This document shows positions 1 to 11,324 of a DNA stretch of 64,000 nucleotides, one piece after another (the stretch's first letter is position 1; every line of letters starts with the position of its first letter). The notes beneath the pieces are model-generated. The model saw nothing but the letters and a program-made list of their open reading frames with translations, did no database searches and had not been told where the DNA came from. The translations under genes and the position numbers were made by a program. This DNA is from Gracilaria domingensis. Taxonomy: Eukaryota; Rhodophyta; Florideophyceae; Gracilariales; Gracilariaceae. The stretch spans positions 1 to 64,000 of the forward strand of contig VCMS01000108.1 in assembly GCA_022539475.1 (NCBI GenBank). Direction: 5' to 3'.

Positions 1-471
1 CGTAGGCCGACCTCCTTTTTAGGATCAGGCCGCTTGTGAACTTCATTGTTTGCTTGCTAGAAGCGTACCTCGGTTTGTCATAGTACCTGCAGTTTCAGGG
101 TCGCGCAAGTTCTTGCAAGAGACCAGAGAGCGTTTTACTTGGTGAAGGCATATCTTCGGTCATTAACCATCCTCTGGAAGTCTCGTAGAGAGCGACGCAC
201 CTTCTCCTAGAACGCAGGAGGAGGTAGACTGCAGAAGTCGTTTCTTACCCGAAGAGTCTCCGGGGGTCAGGGGTCCGACTCCCTAGGGTACCAGGAATCT
301 TAGTTCCTTTTGCACCCGACTATTCATCCTTATTGTTGTTGTTGTTTGTTGTTATTGTTGTTTGTGGTTGTTTGCTGTTGTTGTTTGCTGTTGTTGTTTA
401 CCGCTGTCGTTTGCTATTGCCGCCTGTCTGCCACCGCATTATCTGGTTCGCTGCAGTTCCTCTCTTACATT

Positions 472-2013
472 ATGGACTCGTTTAGTGGGCTCAAGATCGA
501 GAAGTTGGGTGAGGATAACTTCCATACTTGGAAGCAGAAGATTCAGTATGTACTTGCACTGAAAGACCTCAAGAACCATCTCACCACTTCTGCACCCACG
601 GATGAAGAGGAACTGGTAAAGTGGCAAATCCGCGACGAAAGGGCTAGAGCTATCATTGGACTCACGCTTGCCGACGAGCACTTGGATCACATTCGAGACA
701 TCGAGACTGCTGCTGACGCATGGAAGGCCATTTGCAATGTGTTTCAACGTAAGACTCTTCTTAACCGAATCAACGCCAGACGTGCTTTCTACTCCGTCAA
801 AATGCGCGAGGACGAGAAGATGTTGCAATTCATCAATCGTGTTCGGCACTTGGCTTCCGACCTCAAGAGTATGGATGTCAACGTTGAAGAAGAGGACATT
901 GCCATGGCCGCTCTATGTGGACTTCCGGAACGTTTCGAACACCTCATTGTTGCAATTGACACCAGGATGGGAGATCGCGAACTCACCATGGAGTTTGTGA
1001 AGAGCCGTCTATTGCAAGAAGAGCAACGTATGAGTGATCGTGCCAAGGAGGAGTCCGGTGGTGATGCTGCACTCTTGGGACGCCAGTTTCGTAGGAAGCC
1101 ATTGAAGTCGGTTGTGTGTTACTATTGTGGCATAAAGGGTCATATCCAGAAGAACTGTTTCAAAAAGCAACGTGATGGGGCTAACAAGGATCAGATCGAT
1201 GCTGCTCACCCAAGTGTACATACCGCGCTCAACAATGAGCAAGGTACGGGCGGCAGCGATTCTGACTTTGTATGCCTCATTGCGAATGGTGCCGACAAGG
1301 CCACTAACAGTGACTGGATTGTTGACTCTGGAGCTACTGCACACATGACTTATGATGACTCAATGTTCCAAACGTACGAGACAAAGGTGTCTTCGGGTGT
1401 GAGCATCGGCAATGATTCCAAGTTGCAGTCTGTTGGTCACGGAAGTGTGGACCTCGATCTGACAGTTGAAGGGTCCAAGCGTAAATGCAAGCTAAAGCAG
1501 GTGGTACACGTGCCCAACTTACGGTACCACTTGTTGTCTGTGTCACAGATTTGTGATCTGGGCTGCACGGTAGTGTTTGACAAAGAAAAGGTATGTGTGT
1601 ACAAGGGGTCAAAAGTGGTTGCCGTTGGGCGCCGCGTCAAAGACCTGTACTACCTTTGCACTGCTGCAGATCAGTTCACGGACACGGACAGTGCGCTTGT
1701 GTCAGACTTGTCTCTTTGGCATGCTCGAATGGCTCATGTGAATGTGGAAGGCATCAAGCAGATGGCTCGAAACGGTGTTGTGTCAGGTCTGAATGTGGAT
1801 GTGGCTCAGAAGCTGGATGTGTGTGGCTCTTGTGTAGTGGGCAAAGCAACCCGTGCTCCGACTCCCAAGCAAGGGAGGGAACGAGCTGAACACGTACTGG
1901 ACCTGGTACACTCTGACATTTCGGGTCCAGTGAACGTGAAGTCCTTGGGAGGCTCGCACTACTTTGTCACATTCATCGATGACCACAGCCGCTACTGCTT
2001 CTTGTACATGCTC
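472..2013 (+). CDS. Copia A: gag, protease and N-terminal integrase
   Basis: The ATG at 472 begins MDSFSGLKIEK, the usual opening of a copia-type gag domain. In order come a gag alpha-helical domain, a CCHC zinc knuckle (CYYCGIKGHIQKNC) near residue 218, the aspartic protease active site in WIVDSGATAH, the GAG-pre-integrase HHCC zinc region (HARMAHV ... CGSCVVGK), and the first part of the integrase core (DLVHSDISGP, FIDDHSRY). The frame upstream of 472 back to 310 translates a low-complexity leader rich in Val, Cys and Leu and is not considered coding. The frame runs into the inserted solo LTR at 2,014. Confidence 0.88.
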
Positions 2014-2799
2014 TGTTGGATGTTGACCCTGTGCTGTCACTGAAAACCAAAAGTGCTGGGGAGCATGGGCTGTTTTGGAGGGTGCCGTTGGAAAAGCGCA
2101 TATGCGCCTCTGCGCAAACTCAACGTGAAACGGGCTTCTGATTGGCTACTGCAAATGGTCATATGCATTGTGGTTCGTACAAGTGTTGTGGCGCTAATGG
2201 GTTGTTTCGGGGGTACACGTGTGTAGCTAATACACTGGGCATGCTGTACATGATGCACAGGGTACACACGTATGTACGTGGACATGTAGGACAGCTTCAT
2301 GTGACTTCGGCACTATGGTGAAGAGTAGATGCGCTGTCAAGAGGTTTACAATGTGGTGTTGTTGGTGACGTAGGACTTGGAGTGAGTTTGTGGTGACGTG
2401 TTAGTTGGTGAGCTTGTACGTAACTGTTATGGTGTCGTGTACGGATTACAGTGTGTTGTCACTATGTGAATCTGTGCATGGTCATGGTTATGTGTAGGCA
2501 CGTAACTTGTTGTGCACTGTTGTGCACTGTTGTGCGTTGTTGTGGTTTATTGTTGTATGCTGCCATGATAGTGTGGGAGTGTTACCATGTTATGTTAGAA
2601 GATGATTGGTAGTATTGAGTGTCTCTAGCTAGTGGTTTAGGTATTGCTTGGAGTTGGAGTTGTGCAATGGTTGCGCAAAGTAGTTCTATATAAGCGGTGA
2701 CTCGAGCGCCTCCAAGTAAATTCCGAGCCAGAGCTGGCGAACTTCCCTTCATTCCCCCATCCTTTCTTCAACCTTCCCTTTCAGCTTCAACCTCTATTA
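2014..2799 (+). repeat. Solo LTR of the Copia family, nested in copy A
   Basis: The 786-bp sequence starts TGTTGGATG and ends CTCTATTA. It is closely similar to the LTR at 5,318-6,094 and lies in the same orientation. It is flanked by the 5-bp direct repeat TGCTC (2,009-2,013 and 2,800-2,804), a classic target-site duplication. It carries a TATATAAG promoter-like box near 2,688. A lone LTR with a target duplication is the normal footprint of insertion followed by LTR-LTR recombination. Confidence 0.9.
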
Positions 2800-5297
2800 T
2801 GCTCAAGACGAAGGATGAGGTGTTCCGGATGTTCATCAAGTGGCTCAGGTTTGTGGAGAACCAGATGGGCAGGAAAGTGTTAACCATCACCGCTCGAAAG
2901 AGTGTATTGCGTGCATTACGCACTGACAATGGTGGTGAGTACTTGTCCACTCGGTTCTCCGAAAAGCTTGAGCAGTACGGTATTGAGCATCACCGAACTG
3001 TGCCTTATAATCCACAGCAGAACGGGCTTGCCGAGAGGTTCAACCGCACACTCATGGACTTGGTCAGGTCAATGTTGCATCACAAGAATGTTCCAAAAAG
3101 CTTTTGGGCTGAGGCTCTGAATGTTTCTGTGTATGTGCGCAACAGAGTGACCTGCAAAGCGCTTCCGAGTGACGTGACGCCGTTTGAGCTGTGGCATGGA
3201 CAGAAGCCTGATCTGAGCAATCTGCGTGTGTTTGGTAGCCGTTGCTGGTACAAGGTGGTTGATCACAAGTTGAAGAAGCTGGAAGAGCGTGCAGTGGACG
3301 ATATCTTCATTGGGTACACTTCAGGCTCCCACGGATACAAGTTGTGGGACAGCCAGAAGAAGAAGGTGATTGTGTCACGAGATGTTAGGTTTGACGAGTG
3401 CTCTGGAACTGAAAGTGACGAGCACTCTGAACACGAGGACTACGCGGATATCGACTTGGTCGACAAGTCGGGAGCTGCTGAAGCCTCAACCTCTGACACA
3501 TCCGCCGATCATTCTGAAGATGACCATTCTGCACCAGCTTCTCATGAGAGTACCACGAATGCCAGTACGGATGAACACACCACACCAGTTCCACAAGATG
3601 AGCCGGAAGTGACAGAGACGCAGCCCCTTCGTAGATCCACACGTCAGAGAAAGACGCCATCCTCGTGGTGGCGTGGTGCCAGTGCTTTTCTTACAGCCAG
3701 TGATGATACTCCTTCGTCGTACGGTGACGCAGTGTCACGTCCTGATTCCGAAGCTTGGAAGAAGGCCATGAAAAGTGAGTATCAATCGTTGATGGAGCAC
3801 GACACGTGGAATCTAGTGCCAAGGCCAGCAGACAGCAACGTGATTTCGTCCAAGTGGGTGTATGTGCAGAAGTATGAGGCTTCGTCATCTAGTGAACCGA
3901 CAGTGCGTTACAAGGCTCGTGTGGTTGCAAGAGGCTTCCTGCAGATCGAGGGTGTGGACTTCTCAGAGACTTATGCACCTGTGGTGAAGTTCACATCCAT
4001 CAGAATGATCTTGTCTGTGACTGCCGTACGAGACTTTCACTTGCACCAGATGGACGTGAAGACTGCCTTTCTGAACGGTGACCTTGACGAGACAGTGTAC
4101 ATGGAGCAGCCAATGGGATTCACACAGCAGGGAAAGGAGGACTTGGTGTGCCGACTGAAGAAAGCGATCTATGGGCTTAGACAAGCACCAAGACAGTGGC
4201 ACGCCAAGATATACGCCTTCCTTGTTGGTGAAATGCACCTCAAGCCGAATGACGCAGACGAGTGTGTCTACACCGGGATCATACTAGGTTTCTTGGTTAT
4301 CATTGCTCTGTATGTTGACGACTTGCTGATTGCGAGTCCGAGCATGAAAACCGTGGAACGTGTGAAGGCAGAGCTGTCAAGTCGTTTCCGCATGAAGGAC
4401 CTCAAAGAAGCTCGCATGGTTCTTGGATTTGAAATCCATCGAGACAGAACCAAGCGAGAGCTGTACTTGACTCAGTCAGCGTACACGAACAAGGTCCTGG
4501 AGCGATTTGGCATGCAGCTGTCGAAACCCGTTGACACTCCTATGGAGTGCGGTGTGGACTTGTCCGTTGAGGAGGAAGTGCTCACGCATGTACCGTATCG
4601 TCAGGCGATTGGCTGCCTCATGTATCTCTCTGTGGGAACTCGTCCAGACATCTCATATGCTGTGGCTAAGCTGGCCAAGTACGTTGAGAAGCCGGGCAAA
4701 ACTCACTGGAAGGCGGTCAAGCGTGTTCTTCGCTATCTCAATGGCACTACCACGTTCGGGTTGACGTATGGCTCCAGCACCGATTTGCAACTGCACGGCT
4801 TTGTGGACTCTGACTGGGCTGGCGATGTTGCCAACCGCAAGTCCACTAGTGGATACTTGTTCATGATGTGCGGTGGTGCTGTGTCGTGGTCGTCTCGTCA
4901 ACAGGAGGTAGTTGCTCTGTCGAGTGCAGAGGCTGAGTACGTGAGCTTGTGCTCTGGCACCAAGGAGGCGATCTGGCTTAGGCGACTTTGGAACGGCATT
5001 GGCAGTGTGATTGGCATGGAAGCAGACGGGTCTGTGAAGTTGCTGGATAAACCAACTCCCATGTATGTTGACAACCAGGGCAGCATTGACTTTGCTCGAA
5101 ACGAAGTGGTGAACAGGAGAACGAAACACATTGAGATTCGGTTCCACTTCACTCGAGAAGCTCTGCAGGCCAAGTCGATTGTACTGTTCTACTGCCCGAC
5201 GAATTCCATGGTTGCGGACATGCTGAATAAGCCGCTTCCGCGAGTGAAGCACGAGAGGTTCCGCGAAGCCGGTGGAGTGATCCACATAGAAGTTTGA
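2800..5297 (+). CDS. Copia A: integrase core, reverse transcriptase, RNase H
   Basis: The integrase catalytic core continues (ALRTDNGGEYLS, then the Glu helix in QQNGLAERFNRT). An acidic Ser/Thr-rich linker follows, then the copia-type reverse transcriptase (WVYVQKYEA, YAPVVKFTSIR, FLNGDLDETVYMEQP) with its catalytic YVDDLL motif, and RNase H (HGFVDSDWAGD, ALSSAEAEY). The frame ends at 5,297, about 20 bp before the 3' LTR and its purine tract. Bases 2,697-2,799 in the same frame belong to the nested LTR and are excluded. This is the best-preserved pol copy in the window. Confidence 0.88.
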
Positions 5298-5317
5298 AGT
5301 CAGTGACAGAGGGGGGG

Positions 5318-6094
5318 TGTTGGATGTTGACCCTGTGCTGTCACTGAAAACCAAAAGTGCTGGGGAGCATGGGCTGTTTTGAAGGGTGTCGTTGGAAAAG
5401 CGCATATGCGCCTCTGCGCAAACTCAACGTGAAACGGGCTTCTGATTGGCTACTGCAAATGGTCATATGCATTGTGGTTCGTACATGTGTTGTGGCGCTA
5501 ATGGGTTGTTCCCGGCGTACACGTGTGTAGCGAGTACACTGGGCATACTGTACATGATGCACAGGGTACACACGTATGTACGTGGACATGTAGGACAGCT
5601 TGGTGTATCTTGGGCACTATGGTGAAGAGGTGATGCGGTGTCAAGAGGATTACAGTGTGGTGTTGTTGGTGACGTAGGACTTCGAGTGAGTTTGTGGTGA
5701 AGTGTTGTTGTTGAGCTTGTACGTAACTGTTATGGTGTCGTGTAGGGATTACAGTGTGTCGGCACTATGTGAATCTGTGCATGGTCATGGATATGTGTAG
5801 GCACGTAAGTTGTTGTGCACTGTTGTGGACTGTTGTGCTTTGTTGTTGTAAGCTGGCATGATAGTGTGGGAGTGTTACCATGTTATGTTAGGAGATGATT
5901 GGTAGTATTGAGTGTCTCTAGCTAGTGGTTTAGGTATTGCTTGGAGTTGGAGGTTTGCGATGGTTGCGCAAAGTAGTTCTATATAAGCGGTGACTCGAGC
6001 ACCTCCAAGTAAATTCCGAGCCAGAGCTGGCGAACTTCCTTTCATTCCCCCCATCCTTTCTTTCAACCTTCCCTTTCCAGCTATAACCTCTATC
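5318..6094 (+). repeat. 3' LTR of Copia copy A
   Basis: The 777-bp LTR follows a run of seven G residues at 5,311-5,317, the polypurine tract. It starts TGTTGG and ends CTCTATCA. A TATATAAG box at about 5,980 is probably the LTR promoter. It abuts the foreign Copia-2 fragment at 6,095. Confidence 0.9.
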
Positions 6095-6972
6095 ATATGT
6101 GTCCACGTAGTTTCTCCCCGAAGGTTTGGTGATTACTACCAGCGACAACTCGAGCCTTGAAGCGATCCACAGACCCATCGGCATTACGTTTAACTTTGAG
6201 AATGGTATGTGTGGGAAGTGGTTGCTGAGCTAGGGACTGGTCAACCTTCCAGGTTTTCTTCGACTCGAGAGATTCCAGCTGATCCTCAATAGCGGCGCGC
6301 CACAAGCTTTGTTCTGTAGGCGTTGCGGACATTGGTTCCTTGAGCGTTGGTTCATCACTTGTAGTGACCTGGACTCCAGCTGAGGTTGCAGAACCAGCCA
6401 TGAACCACCTGCGTGGTGCACGACGACTGCGCTGTGGGTAGCGTGACTCCTGCTGTACAGGCTCATCTTGATGAACAGTAGTGGCTTGATCGGTGTCATC
6501 GTCCACATCGTAGTCGCTGGAGCCATCATCTTCACTCTCGTCAGCACCAGAGTCACTGTTACTTGACTGGACACTTGGCGCAGCTTCAACGACTGCAGCA
6601 TCAGGTTCAGATTCTTCTGGCGTGGTATCGAGAGCATTGGTGATATCATCAACACAGAGCTCATCATGGAAATCAAAACCTGTGCTTGAATCCTCCTCGG
6701 TGCTGTAAGACTCTGAATCCAAGGTGAAATCAGTATCAGATGCGCTTTCATCCTCCATGTACTCCTCCAAGTACGCTGCACCGGGGAATGAATCTTCGTC
6801 AAATGTGACATGACGGGAACGCATGATGCGCGGCAGTCCATCATCGCCAGCAACAAGAATGTCGTAGGCACCATGCTCAAGAGTCTCCAAGTACAAACCC
6901 TCAAGTGCACGAGACCCGAACTTGGTTCCACCAGTGCTCTTCAGGACAAATGCGGAACAACCGAACACGCGA
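6095..6972 (-). mobile_element. Fragment of a second Copia family (Copia-2)
   Basis: The minus-strand frame encodes the C-terminal part of a copia integrase (VFGCSAFVLKS ... RHVTFDED), a long acidic linker rich in Asp, Glu and Ser, and the start of the reverse transcriptase (FKARVVAGSNHQTFGE). It is clearly different from the main family, which reads differently at the same positions. Both ends stop exactly at LTRs of the main family (one + and one -), so this is a broken remnant trapped in the nest. Neither its own LTRs nor its 5' or 3' parts are present. Confidence 0.8.
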
Positions 6973-7759
6973 GCGATAGAGGTTGAAGCTGAAAGGGAAG
7001 GTTGAAGAAAGGATAGGGGAATGAAGGGAAGTTCGCCAGCTCTGGCTCGGACTTTACTTGGAGGTGCTCGAGTCACCACTTATATAGAACTACTTTGCGC
7101 AACCATCGCACAACTCCAACTCCAAGCAATACCTAAACCACTAGCTAGAGACACTCAATACTACCAATCATCTTCTAACATGACATGGTAACACTGCCAC
7201 ACTATCATGACAGCTTACAACAACAAAGCACAACAGCGCACAACAGTGCACAACCGTGCACATCAAGTTACGTGCCTACACATAACCATGACCATGCACA
7301 GATTCACATAGTGCCAACACACTGTAATCCGTACACGCCACCATAACAGTTACGTACAAGCTCACCAACTAACACGTCAGCACAAACTCACTCCAAGTCC
7401 TACGTCACCAACAATACCACAGTGTAAACCTCTTGACAGCGCATCTACTCTTCACCATAGTGCCAAAGTCACATGAAGCTGTCCTACATGTCCACGTACA
7501 TACGTGTGTACCCTGTGCATCATGTACAGCATGCCCAGTGTATTAGCTACACACGTGTACCCCCGAAACAACCCATTAGCGCCACAACACTTGTACGAAC
7601 CACAATGCATATGACCATTTGCAGTAGCCAATCAGAAGCCCGTTTCACGTTGAGTTTGCGCAGAGGCGCATATGCGCTTTTCCAACGGCACCCTCCAAAA
7701 CAGCCCATGCTCCCCAGCACTTTTGGTTTTCAGTGACAGCACAGGGTCAACATCCAACA
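6973..7759 (-). repeat. Copia-family LTR, minus orientation, next to copy B
   Basis: This is the reverse-complement LTR, from TATAGAGG-type ends at about 6,973 to CATCCAACA at 7,759. It meets copy B's integrase region at precisely the point where the nested solo LTR meets copy A (GAGCA follows, the complement of TGCTC). On its other side lies Copia-2, so no matching target duplication is present here. Confidence 0.85.
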
Positions 7760-9301
7760 GAGCATGTACAAGAAGCAGTAGCGGCTGTGGTCATCGATGA
7801 ATGTGACAAAGTAGTGCGAGCCTCCCAAGGACTTCACGTTCACTGGACCCGATATATCAGAGTGTACCAGGTCCAGTACGTGTTCAGCTCGTTCCCTCCC
7901 TTGCTTGGGAGTCGGAGCACGGGTTGCTTTGCCCACTACACAAGAGCCACACACATCCAGCTTCTGAGCCACATCCACATTCAGACCTGACACAACACCG
8001 TTTCGAGCCATCTGCTTGATGCCTTCCACATTCACATGAGCCATTCGAGCATGCCAAAGAGACAAGTCTGACACAAGCGCACTGTCCGTGTCCGTGAACT
8101 GATCTGCAGCAGTGCAAAGGTAGTACAGGTCTTTGACGCGGCGCCCAACGGCAACCACTTTTGACCCCTTGTACACACATACCTTTTCTTTGTCAAACAC
8201 TACCGTGCAGCCCAGATCACAAATCTGTGACACAGACAACAAGTGGTACCGTAAGTTGGGCACGTGTACCACCTGCTTTAGCTTGCATTTACGCTTGGAC
8301 CCTTCAACTGTCAGATCGAGGTCCACACTTCCGTGACCAACAGACTGCAACTTGGAATCATTGCCGATGCTCACACCCGAAGACACCTTTGTCTCGTACG
8401 TTTGGAACATTGAGTCATCATAAGTCATGTGTGCAGTAGCTCCAGAGTCAACAATCCAGTCACTGTTAGTGGCCTTGTCGGCACCATTCGCAATGAGGCA
8501 TACAAAGTCAGAATCGCTGCCGCCCGTACCTTGCTCATTGTTGAGCGCGGTATGTACACTTGGGTGAGCAGCATCGATCTGATCCTTGTTAGCCCCATCA
8601 CGTTGCTTTTTGAAACAGTTCTTCTGGATATGACCCTTTATGCCACAATAGTAACACACAACCGACTTCAATGGCTTCCTACGAAACTGGCGTCCCAAGA
8701 GTGCAGCATCACCACCGGACTCCTCCTTGGCACGATCACTCATACGTTGCTCTTCTTGCAATAGACGGCTCTTCACAAACTCCATGGTGAGTTTGCGATC
8801 TCCGATCCTGGTGTCAATTGCAACAATGAGGTGTTCGAAACGTTCCGGAAGTCCACATAGAGCGGCCATGGCAATGTCCTCTTCTTCAACGTTGACATCC
8901 ATACTCTTGAGGTCGGAAGCCAAGTGCCGAACACGATTGATGAATTGCAACATCTTCTCGTCCTCGCGCATTTTGACAGAGTAGAAAGCACGTCTGGCGT
9001 TGATTCGGTTCAGAAGAGTCTTACGTTGAAACACATTGCAAATGGCCTTCCATGCGTCAGCAGCAGTCTCGATGTCTCGAATGTGATCCAAGTGCTCGTC
9101 TGCAAGCGTGAGTCCAATGATAGCTCTGGCCCTTTCGTCCCGGATTTGCCACTTTACCAGTTCCTCTTCATCCGTGGGTGCAGAAGTGGTGAGATGGTTC
9201 TTGAGGTCTTTCAGTGCAAGTACATACTGAATCTTCTGCTTCCAAGTATGGAAGTTATCCTCACCCAACTTCTCGATCTTGAGCACACTAAACGCGTCCA
9301 T
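7760..9301 (-). CDS. Copia B: gag, protease and N-terminal integrase
   Basis: The domain order matches copy A: gag, CCHC knuckle, protease WIVDSGATAH, and integrase HHCC plus the first part of the core. The frame is open from the ATG at 9,301 to the LTR junction at 7,760. It cannot give a complete Pol because the rest of the element is missing. Confidence 0.85.
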
Positions 9302-9826
9302 AATGTAAGAGAGGAACTGCAGCGAACCAGATAATGCGGTGGCAGACAGGCGGCAATAGCAAACGACAGCGGTAAACAACAACAGCAAACAACAACAGCA
9401 AACAACCACAAACAACAATAACAACAAACAACAACAACAATAAGGATGAATAGTCGGGTGCAAAAGGAACTAAGATTCCTGGTACCCTAGGGAGTCGGAC
9501 CCCTGACCCCCGGAGACTCTTCGGGTAAGAAACGACTTCTGCAGTCTACCTCCTCCTGCGTTCTAGGAGAAGGTGCGTCGCTCTCTACGAGACTTCCAGA
9601 GGATGGTTAGTGACCGAAGATATGCCTTCACCAAGTAAAACCCTCTCTGGTCTCTTCCAAGAACTTGCGCGACCCTGAAACTGCAGGTACTATGACAAAC
9701 CGAGGTACGCTTCTAGCAAGCAAACAATGAAGTTCACAAGCGGCCTGATCCTAAAAAGGAGGTCAGCCTACGACACGTCGCCTCCCCGCACCACCGAAGC
9801 AGTACGGATCAAAAGCTCGTTTCAGT

Positions 9827-10474
9827 TTGCCTTCGCCACAGATCAAGAACCCAACACAAAGTCAGGTCAGCAACAATAAAGGTGGACCACCTCCTGTCCA
9901 GTGCAGTACGTCACGGCACCCCGTCCACAAATGCCCCCGCGAAGAATACCAGGTCTTTCGACCGACACCGTTATCTGCCCCTAAGGACCGGTGGGAAGCT
10001 CGCAAGACGGAACAAATGCTTTGGTTCAAGCCGCCAGACTAACGTCCCCGATTGCTCGGATCAACCGCTCGTCGCACCGAAACTCAAGTGTCACCACACC
10101 TGCCGAGCACACACGCAGTGCACGGACTTCAACAGAAACGAATGCTGAGCACAACACACAAGTGCACAGACTTCAACAACACAAGGTCCTCAACCTCTCG
10201 GATCAGAACCCACAAAGACGACGTGGGGATCCCAACAATAATAACAGAGGGAGACCAAACGAAGCGGATAGCGATCGACAACACGGGCAACAACGAGCGC
10301 CCAAACACAATCACGATAGAAAGTCAACGTCGAACCACCACCAACAAAACGCCCTCAGGAGGAACGAACGACCGAAAGAAGAAAGTCAACACCGACCAAC
10401 GATACGGTCAACACACCGGACGCAACGGAGAAGGGAACGAAAGGGAAAACAGCGAAGCGGATGAACGGCGGTGA
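9827..10474 (+). other. Copia B leader region without a supported gene
   Basis: Several overlapping plus-strand frames rich in Asn, Gln, Thr and Arg lie here, but the segment is antisense to the 5' leader of copy B. The same leader in copy D (18,585-19,778) does not preserve one common frame. I read it as untranslated leader, with low-complexity CAACAA-type composition. Confidence 0.6.
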
Positions 10475-10530
10475 GGGAGAGCGGCGAGAATCAGCGGCGA
10501 GAGGGAACGATAACGGCAGAGGTCAGCGAG

Positions 10531-10545
10531 GCTGGGCCCATAACC
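10531..10545 (-). promoter_or_regulatory. Primer-binding site of Copia B (half-tRNA iMet type)
   Basis: The plus strand reads GCTGGGCCCATAACC directly beside the LTR edge at 10,546. The element strand is therefore GGTTATGGGCCCAGC, complementary to the anticodon region of eukaryotic initiator tRNA-Met. Use of an internally cleaved initiator tRNA half as primer is established for Drosophila copia. Confidence 0.8.
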
Positions 10546-11324
10546 TGATAGAGGTTGAAGCTGAAAGGGAAGGTTGAAGAAAGGATAGGGGAATAAAGGG
10601 AAGCTCGCCAGCTCTGGCTCGGAATTTACTTGGAGGTGCTCGAGTCACCGCTTATATAGAACTACTTTGCGCAACCATTGCACAACTCCAACTCCAAGCA
10701 ATACCTAAACCACTAGCTAGAGACACTCAATACTACCAATCATCTTCTAACATAACATGGTAACACTCCACACTATCATGCAGCATACAACAATAAACCA
10801 CAACAACGCACAACAGTGCACAACAGTGCACAACAAGTTACGTGCCTACACATAACCATGACCATGCACAGATTCACATAGTGCAACACACTGTAATCCG
10901 TACACGACACCATAACAGTTACGTACAAGCTCACCAACAACACTCACCACAAACTCACTCCAAGTCCTACGTCACCAACAATACCACAGTGTAAACCTCT
11001 TGACAGCGCATCTACTCTTCACCATAGTGCCAAAGTCACATGAAGCTGTCCTACATGTCCACGTACATACGTGTGTACCCTGTGCATCATGTACAGCATG
11101 CCCAGTGTATTAGCTACACACGTGCACCCTGAAACAACCCATTAGCGCCACAACACTTGTACGAACCACAATGCATATGACCATTTGCAGTAGCCAATCA
11201 GAAGCCCGTTTCACGTTGAGTTTGCGCAGAGGCGCATATGCGCTTTTCCAACGGCACCCTCCAAAACAGCCCATGCTCCCCGCACTTTTGGTTCTCAGTG
11301 ACAGCACAGGGTCAACATCCAACA
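10546..11324 (-). repeat. Copia LTR shared by copies B and C
   Basis: This 779-bp LTR (reverse complement) has copy B's primer-binding site on one side. On the other side is copy C's purine tract (read here as CCCCCC from 11,325). It can therefore serve as the 5' LTR of B and the 3' LTR of C, a head-to-tail tandem formed by LTR recombination or unequal exchange. Confidence 0.87.

Larger units (their letters stand above)
1..6094 (+). mobile_element. Copia LTR retrotransposon, copy A (5' end outside window)
   Basis: Ty1/copia-type element read left to right: untranslated leader (1-471), gag-protease-integrase start (472-2,013), a solo LTR of the same family inserted into the integrase region (2,014-2,799), the rest of integrase plus reverse transcriptase and RNase H (2,800-5,297), a purine-rich tract just before 5,318, and a 3' LTR (5,318-6,094). 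The 5' LTR would lie left of the window. The order PR-IN-RT-RH defines Copia rather than Gypsy. Apart from the nested LTR the coding region looks open, so the copy is probably fairly young. Confidence 0.93.
7760..10545 (-). mobile_element. Copia copy B, 5' half only (internal region)
   Basis: This is the inverted counterpart of copy A's first part. A long leader (about 9,302-10,545) precedes a gag-protease-integrase start frame (7,760-9,301). The remainder of pol is absent and replaced by an LTR and Copia-2. The leader begins at an LTR edge (10,546) with a primer-binding site. The protein is almost identical to copy A (MDAFSVLK versus MDSFSGLK at the start), so A and B separated recently. Confidence 0.88.

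Noticed and set aside
310-471. N-terminal extension of Copia A frame rich in Cys, Leu and Val
   Set aside because: It translates a GTTGTT-type low-complexity leader. The conserved gag start is the ATG at 472, and the extension is not preserved in copy D.
4653-5405. Long antisense frame (250 codons) over the Copia RT-RNase H region
   Set aside because: It is a mirror of the strongly biased sense coding frame and continues into the LTR. The same kind of shadow appears in every copy.
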